Source: Limnohabitans kasalickyi (GTDB lineage: Bacteria; Pseudomonadota; Gammaproteobacteria; Burkholderiales; Burkholderiaceae_C). Taken from it: DNA of 64,000 bases. Positions 41,918 to 51,900 of this stretch are shown in pieces (positions within the stretch are counted from its first letter, which is position 1; each line of letters starts with the position of its first letter). The DNA is taken from the NCBI GenBank assembly GCA_965234325.1, contig OZ248407.1:868001-932000 (forward strand), given 5' to 3'. Below the pieces are notes generated by a model, which worked only from the letters and a program-made list of their open reading frames with translations, searched no databases and was not told the origin of the DNA. A program made the position numbers and the translations under genes.

Positions 41918-43663
41918 ATGAAAGCCTCCCAGTTTCTCATCTCTACCCTCAAAGACGCCCCCGCTGATGCCGAAGTGGTCAGCCATAAATTGATGATGCG
42001 CGCGGGCTTGATCAAAAAGCTCGGCGCTGGCATTTATAACTACATGCCCATGGGCTTGCGTGTGATTCGCAAAGTTGAAGCCATCGTGCGCGAAGAGATG
42101 AACAAGGCCGGCGCGATTGAGCTGACCATGCCTGTGGTGCAACCCGCTGAGCTATGGCAAGAAACCGGCCGCTTCGAGAAGATGGGGCCTGAGTTGTTAC
42201 GCATCAAAGACCGTCATGGCCGCGACTTTGTGGTCCAACCCACCAGCGAAGAGGTGGTGACTGACATTGCTCGCCAAGAAATTCGCAGCTACAAACAGCT
42301 GCCTAAAAATTTCTACCAAATTCAAACCAAATTCCGCGACGAGCGTCGTCCACGTTTTGGTTTGATGCGCGGTCGCGAATTCATCATGAAAGACGCGTAC
42401 AGCTTCGACCGTGATCAAGTCTCAGCCAAGCAGAGCTACCAAGTCATGGCCGATGCATACCGCAAGATTTTTGACCGCTTCGGTTTGACCTACCGTGCCG
42501 TGGCCGCAGACAGTGGCGCCATTGGTGGCGACTTGAGCGAAGAGTTCCAAGTGATTGCCGCCACCGGCGAAGACGCCATCGTCTATTGCCCCACCAGCAA
42601 TTACGCCGCCAACATGGAAAAGGCCGAGGCTTTGGCGCCTGCGCAAACGCGCGGTTCAGCCACGCAGGCCCTGAGCAAAACCGCAACGCCAGGCAAGAGC
42701 ACCTGCGAAGACGTGGCTGCCTTGCTGAACGTGCCTTTGAACACCACCGTCAAGTCATTGGTGCTGGCCACTGACACGCTCAACGACAAAGGCGAAGTCG
42801 TCAAGTCGCAGGTGTGGCTGTTGCTCTTGCGCGGTAACCACGACATGAACGAAGTCAAAGTGGGCAAGCTGCCCGGCTTTGAAGGCGGTTTCCGCTTTGC
42901 CACCACTGGTGAGATTGACGACCACTTCGGTTGCAAGCCCGGCTACCTCGGCCCCGTCAACTTGAAGCAGCCATTGAAGATCGTGGCCGACCGCGATGTG
43001 GCTGTGATGGCTGACTGGATTTGCGGTGCTAACGAGGTCGACTTCCATATGACCGGCGTCAATTTTGGCCGCGACGTGGCCGAACCCGATTTGGTGGCAG
43101 ACATTCGCAATGTGGTCGCAGGCGACGCCTCACCCGACGGACAAGGTGTGCTTGCCATCGAGCGCGGCATTGAAGTGGGCCATGTGTTCTACCTCGGCAC
43201 CAAGTACAGCCAAGCCATGAACGCCACCTTCTTGGACGTGAACGGCAAACCGCAATTCATGGAAATGGGTTGCTATGGCATTGGCGTGACCCGCTTGCCA
43301 GCGGCTGCCATTGAGCAAAACCACGACGAGCGCGGCATGATCTGGCCCGACGCCATTGCGCCATTCACCGTCGTGATTTGCCCCGTCAACATGGACCGCA
43401 GCGAAGACGTCAAAACCGCGGCCTTCACGCTCTACGAAGCGCTGTTGGCCTTGGGCGTGGACGTGATCTTGGACGATCGTGGTGAGCGCCCCGGTGCCAT
43501 GTTTGCCGACTGGGAACTGATTGGCGTGCCCCACCGCGTGACCATTGGCGACAAAGGCCTCAAAGACGGCGTGGTCGAGTACCAACACCGCCGCAACGCC
43601 GAGTCCACGAAAGTGGCCGTGGCCGACGTGTTGGCGCATGTGAAAGCGCAACTCGGTTTGTGA
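41918..43663 (+). CDS. proS: ProS, prolyl-tRNA synthetase
   Basis: ProS charges tRNA-Pro. The 581-residue bacterial-type class II enzyme has motif 2 in FRDERRPRFGLMRGREFIMK, motif 3 in ERPGAMFADWELIGVPHRV, and between them the inserted editing domain of about 180 residues that removes mischarged alanine. The anticodon-binding domain at the C-terminus is complete (ILDDRGERPG to LAHVKAQLGL). A following transglycosylase gene starts 56 bases later. Confidence 0.97.
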   Translation: MKASQFLISTLKDAPADAEVVSHKLMMRAGLIKKLGAGIYNYMPMGLRVIRKVEAIVREEMNKAGAIELTMPVVQPAELWQETGRFEKMGPELLRIKDRHGRDFVVQPTSEEVVTDIARQEIRSYKQLPKNFYQIQTKFRDERRPRFGLMRGREFIMKDAYSFDRDQVSAKQSYQVMADAYRKIFDRFGLTYRAVAADSGAIGGDLSEEFQVIAATGEDAIVYCPTSNYAANMEKAEALAPAQTRGSATQALSKTATPGKSTCEDVAALLNVPLNTTVKSLVLATDTLNDKGEVVKSQVWLLLLRGNHDMNEVKVGKLPGFEGGFRFATTGEIDDHFGCKPGYLGPVNLKQPLKIVADRDVAVMADWICGANEVDFHMTGVNFGRDVAEPDLVADIRNVVAGDASPDGQGVLAIERGIEVGHVFYLGTKYSQAMNATFLDVNGKPQFMEMGCYGIGVTRLPAAAIEQNHDERGMIWPDAIAPFTVVICPVNMDRSEDVKTAAFTLYEALLALGVDVILDDRGERPGAMFADWELIGVPHRVTIGDKGLKDGVVEYQHRRNAESTKVAVADVLAHVKAQLGL

Positions 43664-43719
43664 TGCCGCCGTGTGTTCAATCCCGTTTGTGCCTCATTGG
43701 CAGGGCGGGTGTTGAGCAA

Positions 43720-44442
43720 ATGGTGCGAACATTACCCCGTCTTTTTTTTCGCTTGTTGCGACAAACGACCTCTGCATTTTTTTTGAGTGCTTTGTGCGTA
43801 TCTGCAACTCAAGCCGGCAGCCAACGCGAAGAGCCCTTGATCGACTCCGTGCGCACCGCACTCAGCGCGGCCGTGCATCAGTCCGGTCCGCCGACTTTGG
43901 TGCATGCCGATGCCAAAGCAGCGCAAGCGTTCCAGCAGTGGTTGATACAGACCGAGGTGCGTTTAGAAAAGCAATTACAGCGCCGCAAAGCCAATCCCAA
44001 ACCGGCGAACTTAGGCCTTGCTGCGGCCCCCAATAGCCCCAATGGCGCGCCCGACGTCTTGGCGCATGAGTTGGCCAGCGCGCCTCTGCGGCGTGAGTTT
44101 TTGCAAACCGTTTGGTACGAAAGCCAGCGCGCAGGGTTAGAGCCCGCCTTGGTCTTGGGCTTGATTCAAGTCGAAAGCGGTTTCCGCAAGTTCGCGATCA
44201 GCAGCGCTGGTGCACGTGGCTTCATGCAGGTCATGCCATTTTGGACACGCGTCTTGGGGCAAGACGACGCGTCGGTGCTGTTTCAGGCCCAGACCAATTT
44301 GCGCTTTGGCTGCGTGATCTTGCGCCACTACCTCGACCTTGAAAATGGAAATTTGGCCTTGGCCTTAGGCCGTTACAACGGCAGCCGGGGGCGCATGGAC
44401 TATCCCAATGCCGTCATCTCCGCCAAAATGGGGTGGTCATGA
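43720..44442 (+). CDS. Lytic transglycosylase (Slt-type domain)
   Basis: This secreted 240-residue protein cuts peptidoglycan glycan strands. A signal peptide (MVRTLPRLFFRLLRQTTSAF, then FLSALCVSATQAG) leads a linker and a C-terminal Slt domain (about 130-238). The catalytic glutamate is Glu152 in LIQVESGF, followed by ISSAGARGFMQVMPFW and YLDLENGNLALALGRYNGSRG. ATG 43720 is chosen because the signal starts there; a longer form from 43660 has no signal. The next gene begins inside its stop as ATGA. Confidence 0.93.
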   Translation: MVRTLPRLFFRLLRQTTSAFFLSALCVSATQAGSQREEPLIDSVRTALSAAVHQSGPPTLVHADAKAAQAFQQWLIQTEVRLEKQLQRRKANPKPANLGLAAAPNSPNGAPDVLAHELASAPLRREFLQTVWYESQRAGLEPALVLGLIQVESGFRKFAISSAGARGFMQVMPFWTRVLGQDDASVLFQAQTNLRFGCVILRHYLDLENGNLALALGRYNGSRGRMDYPNAVISAKMGWS

Positions 44443-44870
44443 AAACTTACTTTTTTGCCTTTTTGTGCGTGTGCCTTTTGGTGCTGGGCGGTTGTGCCAC
44501 GGCTGAATACAAGGCCGCGTATCAAACGTGTTCTCCAGGGGCGTTCAGTCAATACCCAGAGGACAAAGTTCAAACGTTTGAAATGCGTCAACGCTGGGTG
44601 CAGGTTGCCACTGGGCCACTGAGCTGTGTGGCAGTTCAAAATGCGGCCAATGTCAAACAGACCGTGTGCACGCCTATCACTTACATGCGCCCCATCTCGA
44701 CCATGGAGTCCGTCATCGTAGACCGCAACGAAGAGCCCCGCAAAAGCTTGATCAGTGCCTGTGCGCAAAGCATGTGCATACAGCGTTACGGCAATGTCGA
44801 ATGCAAACCCACCACGCCAGTAACGTCCCCAGTGCCTGTCGTTGGGCCTATGGTCACAACGCCGCCATAA
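44439..44870 (+). CDS. cysteine-rich outer-membrane lipoprotein, unknown function
   Basis: This 143-residue protein has a lipoprotein signal with lipobox VLGGC, making Cys19 the acylated residue. The mature part has six further cysteines, in AYQTCSPG, LSCVAV, TVCTP, SACAQSMCIQ and VECKP, which may form three disulfides, and ends with a proline-rich tail. I recognise no family. The start ATG overlaps the transglycosylase stop by four bases, so it is probably coupled to it; an envelope role is an inference. It is convergent with grxD. Confidence 0.75.
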   Translation: MKTYFFAFLCVCLLVLGGCATAEYKAAYQTCSPGAFSQYPEDKVQTFEMRQRWVQVATGPLSCVAVQNAANVKQTVCTPITYMRPISTMESVIVDRNEEPRKSLISACAQSMCIQRYGNVECKPTTPVTSPVPVVGPMVTTPP

Positions 44871-44894
44871 AAAAAGCCCGCTCTGAAGCGGGCT
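44869..44894 (-). terminator. intrinsic terminator after grxD
   Basis: An eight-base stem (44875-44882 with 44887-44894) and CTGA loop has a run of seven A residues at 44869-44875, which becomes a U tract on the - strand. It therefore serves grxD, whose stop is 20 bases upstream on that strand; the + strand side lacks a T tract, so it would act weakly there. Confidence 0.8.
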
Positions 44895-44914
44895 GGGCAT
44901 GAAAGCGCGAGGGC

Positions 44915-45232
44915 TTAGCCGTTGATCACTTGGGTCAACTCGCCGGACTCATACATTTCCATCATGATGTCTGAGCCGCCAATGAACTCGCCCTTGATGT
45001 AGAGCTGAGGGATGGTGGGCCAGTTGCTGTATTCCTTGATGCCTTGACGGATTTCAGCATCGTCCAGCACGTTCACGGTCTTGATGCCTTTGGCGTCTAC
45101 GCCGCACGCTTTCAAGATCTGAATGGCGCGGCCAGAAAATCCGCACATGGGGAAGCTTGCACTGCCTTTCATGAACAGCACCACCTCGTTGCTCTTCACC
45201 AGTTCATCAATGCGTTGTTGTGTATCGCTCAT
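44915..45232 (-). CDS. grxD: GrxD, monothiol CGFS glutaredoxin
   Basis: This 105-residue glutaredoxin has the CGFS active site (SFPMCGFSGRAIQIL, Cys30), typical of proteins that bind a [2Fe-2S] cluster with glutathione and pass it on, often with BolA partners. KGIKTVNVLDDAEIRQG and NWPTIPQLYIKGEFIGG are family marks. ATG 45232 is chosen; a GTG/ATG-like extension five residues upstream is less like the family. IbaG at 5733 is the likely BolA partner. Confidence 0.95.
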   Translation of the reverse strand: MSDTQQRIDELVKSNEVVLFMKGSASFPMCGFSGRAIQILKACGVDAKGIKTVNVLDDAEIRQGIKEYSNWPTIPQLYIKGEFIGGSDIMMEMYESGELTQVING

Positions 45233-45259
45233 GAAGTCACTCTCCAAATCAAAAGTTAA

Positions 45260-46123
45260 TTATTTCACTGTTAGCCATTGTCCGCCAGAGCAACGCAGGA
45301 TGCCCGCGATGTCAGGGCGGCTTTGTACCGCTTCAAAGCCTTGGTTGCCCAGCAACGTCTGCACGGCATGGGCTTGGTCATAGCCGTGTTCCAGCAGCAG
45401 CCAGCCGCCAGGTTTGAGGTGTTGGCTCGCTTGACGCACGATCAGACGGATGTCGTCTAGCCCGTCGTGACCCGAGGCCAAGGCGGACAGGGGTTCGTGT
45501 TTCAAGCCGGCCAAATGGGCATCGTCGCTAGCAACATAAGGTGGGTTGGAGACGATGGCATCGAACAAAACGGGGTGGTCTGCGTTGGGCCGTTCAAAGG
45601 GCGCGAGCCAAGAACCATGGTGAAACGTCATCGCCAGACCCAAGCGTTGCGCGTTGGCCTGGGCTACGACCACGGCGTCAGCGCTGGCGTCGACGGCGCT
45701 CAATTGGGCATCCAGGCGCGTGTGCTTGAGTGCCAAGGCAATGGCACCGCTGCCCGTGCCCAGATCCACCACAGAGGGGGCAGGTGTATCGGCGAGACAA
45801 GACAAGGCCCATTCCACCAAGGTTTCGGTGTCGGCACGCGGGTCCAGTACGCGGGCGTCGACGTGCAAGCGCAGGCCGAAAAACTCTTTGTGACCGGTGA
45901 TGTAGGCCACGGGCTCGGTGCCCAGTCGCCGCTGCACAAAGGTGTGCCAAACGGCTTGCACGGTTGGGGGCAGCACATCGTCGTTGTGGGCCAGCAGCCA
46001 CGCTCTGTCATGCGGTTCGCGGCCCAAGGCATGCAGCAGCAGCACTTGGGCGTCAAGGCGCGGCAGGCCCGAAGCTTGCGCCGCCGTGAGGGCTTGCTGG
46101 ATGGTGAGCGCGTGCTCGCTCAT
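45260..46123 (-). CDS. prmC: PrmC, release factor glutamine methyltransferase
   Basis: PrmC methylates the glutamine of the GGQ motif in RF1 and RF2. The 287-residue protein has an N-terminal helical domain, SAM-binding VVDLGTGSGAIALAL and the catalytic NPPY in DAIVSNPPYVASDD near residue 190. It starts within the prfA stop (TGATG), and it modifies the product of that gene. A TTG one codon upstream is an alternative start. Confidence 0.96.
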   Translation of the reverse strand: MSEHALTIQQALTAAQASGLPRLDAQVLLLHALGREPHDRAWLLAHNDDVLPPTVQAVWHTFVQRRLGTEPVAYITGHKEFFGLRLHVDARVLDPRADTETLVEWALSCLADTPAPSVVDLGTGSGAIALALKHTRLDAQLSAVDASADAVVVAQANAQRLGLAMTFHHGSWLAPFERPNADHPVLFDAIVSNPPYVASDDAHLAGLKHEPLSALASGHDGLDDIRLIVRQASQHLKPGGWLLLEHGYDQAHAVQTLLGNQGFEAVQSRPDIAGILRCSGGQWLTVK

Positions 46124-47229
46124 CAATTACCAACTTCTAGGGCTGCCAACTGCTCGGCTTCATGCGCATGGCGCAAGGCCTGCAGCGCATCGCTCAAATC
46201 ACCTTCCATGATGAAGTTGAGCTTGTACAGCGTCAGGTTGATGCGGTGGTCGCTCCAACGTCCTTGCGGAAAGTTGTAGGTGCGAATGCGGTCCGAGCGG
46301 TCGCCACTGCCAATCAAGCCTTTGCGCATGGCCGCGTCTTTGGCGGCCCGCTCGGCGCGGTCTTTTTCTTGAATACGAGCGGTCAGCACTTTCAGCGCTT
46401 GTGCCTTGTTGCTGTGCTGGCTGCGGCCGTCTTGGCACTCTGCCACGATGCCCGTGGGCAAGTGGGTGATGCGCACGGCAGAGTCGGTTTTGTTGATGTG
46501 CTGGCCGCCCGCACCGCTGGCGCGGTAGGTGTCGATGCGCAAATCGGACGGGTTGATTTTGATGGCTTCGGCTTCGTCGGGCTCGGGCAGCACCGCCACC
46601 GTACACGCGCTGGTGTGGATGCGGCCTTGGGTTTCGGTGGCGGGTACGCGCTGCACGCGGTGGCCGCCCGACTCAAACTTGAGCCAGCCATACACACCGT
46701 CACCGCTTGAGCCGCCGTCCATGCGGACCACCACCTCTTTGTAGCCACCCAGTTCGCTTTGCGATTCGCTGACGATTTCGGTGCGCCAGCCTTGTCGCTC
46801 GGCGTGGCGCATGTACATGCGCAGCAAATCGGCGGCAAACAGGGCTGACTCATCGCCGCCCGTGCCTGCACGAATTTCAATGAACGCGGGACGCGCATCG
46901 TCGGGGTCTTTGGGCAGCAGCATGCGCTGCAATTCGGCTTCTAGCTGCGTTAACTCGCTTTGGGCGCTGGCGATTTCTTCGTCCGCCATGGCGCGCATCT
47001 CGTCATCGTTGCCCACGTCTTGCAGCATCTGCTGTGCGGCTTGCAGGTCGGCTTCGCGCTGTTGGTAGCGGGTGAAACGGCTGGCGGTCGCGGCCACGTC
47101 GGTGTGTTCGCGTGACAGGGCCAAAAACTGCGTCATGTCCTTCATGATGTCTTCGCGAGACAGCAAGAAATCGAGCTCGGCCAAGCGTTGCGTGTAGCGC
47201 GCCAGTTGGGCGCGTAAAAAGTCTTTCAT
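46123..47229 (-). CDS. prfA: PrfA, peptide chain release factor 1
   Basis: RF1 ends translation at UAA and UAG. The 368-residue protein has the GGQ motif in ASGAGGQHINKTDSA near residue 238 and the ARG TGG-type domain start EIRAGTGGDESALFAADLLR. The PxT stop-codon motif is in the IHTSACTVAVLPEP-neighbouring region by family knowledge. It follows hemA by nine bases and precedes prmC. Confidence 0.97.
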   Translation of the reverse strand: MKDFLRAQLARYTQRLAELDFLLSREDIMKDMTQFLALSREHTDVAATASRFTRYQQREADLQAAQQMLQDVGNDDEMRAMADEEIASAQSELTQLEAELQRMLLPKDPDDARPAFIEIRAGTGGDESALFAADLLRMYMRHAERQGWRTEIVSESQSELGGYKEVVVRMDGGSSGDGVYGWLKFESGGHRVQRVPATETQGRIHTSACTVAVLPEPDEAEAIKINPSDLRIDTYRASGAGGQHINKTDSAVRITHLPTGIVAECQDGRSQHSNKAQALKVLTARIQEKDRAERAAKDAAMRKGLIGSGDRSDRIRTYNFPQGRWSDHRINLTLYKLNFIMEGDLSDALQALRHAHEAEQLAALEVGN

Positions 47230-47237
47230 GGGCGAGC

Positions 47238-48497
47238 CTAGCGGTTGCCGCGCAAAAAGAAGTGCTCAATCGCGTGGCGGGCATTCTCGCGGGCGGCGGC
47301 GTCACCCGCGTGCAACTCAGCCATGGCGCCGTGCAACATTTTTTGGGTCAGGCCGCGTGACAGGGTTTCGAGCACCGCCTCCACGTCGTCGCCTTTGGCC
47401 AGTTGTTTGCGTGCACGGGCGAGTTCGGCTTGACGCCATTCGTCAGCTTGGCTGTTGAGTTGCTGAATCAGCGGCACGTTGCTGCGCTGATCCAGCCAAT
47501 GGGTAAAGCTTTGTACACCCGCGTCAATGATGACTTCAGCTTGCGCTACCGCGGCTTGGCGGTTGGCTTGGCCGGTTTGCACCACCACCGACAAATCGTC
47601 CACGGTGTAGAGGTAAACGTCCTCGAGCGACTTCACTTCAGGCTCAATGTCTCTGGGTACGGCCAAGTCGACCATGAACATGGGGCGATGTTTACGCTGC
47701 TTCAGGGCACGCTCGACGGCACCCAAGCCAATCAGGGGCAGGGTGCTGGCGGTGCAACTCACCACCACATCAAATTCGTGCAGGCGGTCGGGCAAGCCGC
47801 CCAAACGCATCACTTCGCCGCCAAATTGGGCAGCAAGTCTTTCGCCACGTTCTAGGGTACGGTTGGCAATGGCGATGGTTTTGGGCGTTTTGGCGGCGAA
47901 ATGGGTGGCACAAAGCTCAATCATTTCACCGGCGCCCACAAATAACACTTTTGTTTTAGCCAAATCTTCAAACAGCTGGCTGGCCAACCGCACCGCGGCG
48001 GCTGCCATGCTGATGGAGTGCGCGCCAATTTCGGTGGAACTGCGCACCTCTTTGGCCACCGCGAAAGAACGCTGAAACAGTTGGTTAAGGGTGGTGCCCA
48101 AGGCACCAGCCTCTGAGGCGGCGCGCACCGCGTCTTTCATTTGACCCAAGATTTGGGGCTCGCCCAGCACCATGGAGTCAAGGCCGCTGGCGACGCGAAA
48201 GGCGTGGCGGGCGGCTTGGTCGTCTTGCAGGGCGTAGGTGTGGCCGTGCAGCGCATCGGGCGATACCCCCCCCGATTGAGCCAACCAGGCCAAGGTTTGT
48301 TGAAGTTGGCTGGTGTCACCCGCGCCATAAATTTCGGTGCGGTTGCAGGTAGACAAAATGGCCACCTCGCTGCCTTGGGTATGACTGAGTCGCAAAGCGC
48401 TCAATGTGGGTGCCATTTGTTCGAGGGCGAACGCAAATTTTCCCCGCAAATCGAGCGGAGCTGTGTTGTGATTGAGGCCCAAAGCCCAGACTGCCAT
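47238..48497 (-). CDS. hemA: HemA, glutamyl-tRNA reductase
   Basis: HemA reduces glutamyl-tRNA to glutamate-1-semialdehyde at the start of the C5 route to heme. The 419-residue protein has the nucleophile cysteine in LSTCNRTEIY (Cys51), MVLGEPQILGQMKDA and an NADPH domain with KVLFVGAGEMIELCA. It heads hemA-prfA-prmC, a common order. A TATAAT lies six bases before the ATG, which would leave almost no leader if used. Confidence 0.97.
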   Translation of the reverse strand: MAVWALGLNHNTAPLDLRGKFAFALEQMAPTLSALRLSHTQGSEVAILSTCNRTEIYGAGDTSQLQQTLAWLAQSGGVSPDALHGHTYALQDDQAARHAFRVASGLDSMVLGEPQILGQMKDAVRAASEAGALGTTLNQLFQRSFAVAKEVRSSTEIGAHSISMAAAAVRLASQLFEDLAKTKVLFVGAGEMIELCATHFAAKTPKTIAIANRTLERGERLAAQFGGEVMRLGGLPDRLHEFDVVVSCTASTLPLIGLGAVERALKQRKHRPMFMVDLAVPRDIEPEVKSLEDVYLYTVDDLSVVVQTGQANRQAAVAQAEVIIDAGVQSFTHWLDQRSNVPLIQQLNSQADEWRQAELARARKQLAKGDDVEAVLETLSRGLTQKMLHGAMAELHAGDAAARENARHAIEHFFLRGNR

Positions 48498-48521
48498 CCT
48501 CAGATTATAAAATTTACGCGC

Positions 48522-48806
48522 ATGGGCCCTTTAGAACACGTCATTCACACTTTTAATTTCATGGCTCCCGCCTGGTGGATGGCTTTGTTGTGCGCCTTGT
48601 TGGCCCGGTTTGCTCTGCGTGGATGGCTGCCAGCCTCCCGCTGGAGCGTGCTGAAACAGACGTTTTGGGGTGGTTTGCTGGGCACGGTTACTTTGCTGGG
48701 CGGTTTGTGGTTGTGGGGTGCTGACGGCAAGATGGCCACCTACGGCGCTTTGGTGTTGGTCTGCGCGACCTCCCAATGGCTGATGAGCCAAGGTTGGCGA
48801 CGCTGA
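48522..48806 (+). CDS. small membrane protein divergent from hemA, unknown function
   Basis: This 94-residue protein has a short N-terminal part and probably three hydrophobic segments (about 14-29, 46-66 and 72-88), ending in a basic tail WLMSQGWRR. Its start is 24 bases from the hemA start in the divergent direction. I recognise no family; similar small membrane genes beside hemA occur in Comamonadaceae as far as I recall. ATG 48522 is used; much longer in-frame forms lie inside hemA antisense and are rejected. Confidence 0.72.
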   Translation: MGPLEHVIHTFNFMAPAWWMALLCALLARFALRGWLPASRWSVLKQTFWGGLLGTVTLLGGLWLWGADGKMATYGALVLVCATSQWLMSQGWRR

Positions 48807-48923
48807 AGCATCCACTTTGTGGGTAAGTACTCTCAGGGACCGGTCAGCCTTAGGGGCATACCCTGCAGTACCATTCACTCCCAATAAGCGAACCCACAGC
48901 GCCGTCTACGCGCCACCTGATCT

Positions 48924-51900
48924 ATGAACGCTCCCACCTCGCTCAACCATTTGCTCGCCACGGCCTCTGAAAGCCCTCGGCTGCGCGAAATTCCCTACAA
49001 CTACACCTCGTTCTCAGATCGCGAAATCGTGATCCGTTTGCTCGGTGTGGAGGCTTGGGAGTTGCTCTTGCGTCTGCGTCAAGAGCGTCAAACTGGGCGC
49101 TCTGCCCGCATGTTGTACGAGGTGTTGGGCGATATTTGGGTGGTGCAGCGCAACCCGTATTTGCAAGACGATTTGTTGGACACGCCCAAGCGTCGCCACC
49201 AATTGGTCGAGGCTTTGCACCACCGTTTGGGTGAAGTGGCCCGACGCCGCACACCACAAGACGATGCCGAGCGCGATGCCTTGGTGGGCCAGTTGTTGCA
49301 GGCGGCCAGCCGTGCGATTGAAGAATTCAACGCGCAGTTCGACACCATTGCCGACTTGCGCAAAAAGACCACACGCCTGTTAAAAAAGCTCACCGCCAGC
49401 GACAACATCAAGTTCGACGGACTGTCGCGCGTGTCGCATGTGACCGACGCCACCGACTGGCGCGTGGAATACCCCTTTGTGGTGTTGACACCTGACAGCG
49501 AGGCCGAAATGGCCGGCATGGTCAAGGGCTGTATCGATTTGGGCCTGACCATCGTGCCGCGCGGCGGCGGTACGGGGTACACCGGTGGTGCCATTCCCCT
49601 GACATGGCGCAGCGCGGTGATCAACACCGAAAAGCTCGAAGCCATGACCGAGGTGGAGATGCGCAACTTGCCGGGCCTCGACCAGCCCGTGCCCACCATC
49701 TGGACCGAAGCCGGTGTGGTCACGCAACGCGTGGCCGACGCCGCAGAGCGCGGTGGTTTTGTGTTTGCGGTGGACCCCACGTCGGCCGAAGCCTCGTGTA
49801 TTGGCGGCAACATCGCCATGAACGCTGGCGGCAAGAAAGCCGTGTTGTGGGGCACAGCGCTCGACAATTTGGCCAGCTGGCGCATGGTGACGCCGGACGC
49901 GCAGTGGCTGGAAGTCACTCGCGTGCAGCACAACCTTGGCAAGATTCACGATGCCGACATGGCCAGCTTTGTGTTGAACTATTTCCAAGCCGATGGCAAG
50001 ACGCCCATCCGCGAAGAACGCCTCGACATTCCTGGCAAAACCTTCCGCAAAGAAGGCTTGGGCAAAGATGTGACCGACAAGTTTTTGAGCGGTCTGCCTG
50101 GCATTCAAAAAGAAGGCTGCGACGGCTTGATCACCAGTGCCCGCTGGATCGTGCACCGCATGCCCCAGCACACCCGCACGGTGTGTATGGAGTTTTTTGG
50201 CAACGCCAAAGACGCGGTGCCCAGCATCGTGGAGATCAAAGACTTCATGTTTGCCGAGCAAAAGCGCAGCGGTGTGTTGCTGGCTGGCTTGGAACATTTG
50301 GACGATCGCTACTTGCGCGCCGTGGGTTACGCCACCAAGAGCAAGCGCGGCGGCTTGCCCAAAATGCTGCTGATTGGCGACATTGCGGGTGACAACGCCG
50401 ACGACGTGGCTCGCGTCACCTCCGAAGTGGCCCGCATGGCCAACTCGCGCAGCGGTGAGTGTTTTGTGGCAGTCAGCCCTGAAGCCCGTAAAAAGTTTTG
50501 GCTGGACCGCAAACGCACAGCAGCCATCAGCCGCCACACCAATGCCTTCAAGGTCAACGAAGACGTGGTCATCCCATTACCACGTATGGCCGAGTACACC
50601 GATGGCATTGAGCGCATCAACATCGAGCTGAGCTTGCGCAATAAGATCGCCTTGTGCGAGGCTTTGGACGAGTTTTTTGCCAAAGGCAACTTGCCGTTGG
50701 GCAAGTCGGACGAGGCAGCGGACATTCCCACGCCTGAGTTGATGGAAGCCCGTGTGCAGCAAGCCCGCGCCTTGATCGACGACGTTCGTAGCCTGTGGCA
50801 AGGCTGGTTGCGTGACTGCGATGGTTTGTTCCCGCAGTTGCAAGACCACACCTTACGTGCGAGCTGGAAAACGCAAATTCGTGCGGTGTTGCAAAACATC
50901 TTCACGGGCGCCCAGTTCTTGCCCATCTTGGAGGAGTGCAATGCCATTCACAAACGCGTGCTCAAAGGCCGCGTGTGGGTGGCGCTGCACATGCACGCCG
51001 GTGACGGCAATGTGCACACCAACATTCCGGTCAACAGCGACGACTACGCCATGCTGCAAACCGCCCACGAAGCGGTGGCCCGCATCATGGTGCTGGCGCG
51101 TTCGTTAGACGGCGTAATTTCGGGTGAGCACGGCATTGGCATCACCAAGCTGGAGTTCATGACCGACGCCGAGTTGAAGCCCTTTGCCGACTACAAAGCC
51201 CGTGTCGACCCCGAAGGTCGTTTCAACAAAGGCAAATTGCTGCGCCATGCGGACGCAGATGTCAGTCTGCGTCACGCCGATTTGAGTCAAGCCTACACGC
51301 CCAGTTTTGGCTTGATGGGCCACGAGTCGCTCATCATGCAGCAGTCCGACATTGGTGCCATCGCGGGCAGCATGAAAGACTGTTTGCGTTGCGGCAAGTG
51401 CAAGCCTGTGTGCTCCACCCATGTACCACGCGCCAACTTGCTGTACAGCCCACGGAACAAAATTTTGGCGACGTCATTGTTGGTGGAAGCGTTCTTGTAC
51501 GAAGAACAAACCCGCCGTGGCGTGTCCATCAAGCACTGGCAAGAGTTTGAAGACGTGGCCGACCACTGCACGGTCTGCCACAAGTGTTTGACGCCTTGCC
51601 CGGTCAATATCGACTTCGGCGACGTGTCGATGAACATGCGCAACTTGTTGCGCAAGATGGGCCAAAAAAGCTTCCGCCCCGGCAATGCCGCGGCGATGTT
51701 CATGCTCAACGCCACCAACCCAGAAACCATCAAATTCGCGCGCAGCGCGATGGTCGATGTGGGCATGAAATTACAACGCGTGGCACACGACGTGCTGGGC
51801 GTGATGGCGCGCAAGCAAACCAAAGCGCCGCCTGCCACTTTGGGTCCCGCGCCTATCAAGGAGCAGGTGATTCACTTCATCAACAAAAAGATGCCCGGTA

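Noticed and set aside
49380..50537. Antisense open frame of 385 codons opposite the flavin dehydrogenase
   Set aside because: Same reasons: mirror composition and full overlap with an established coding region.
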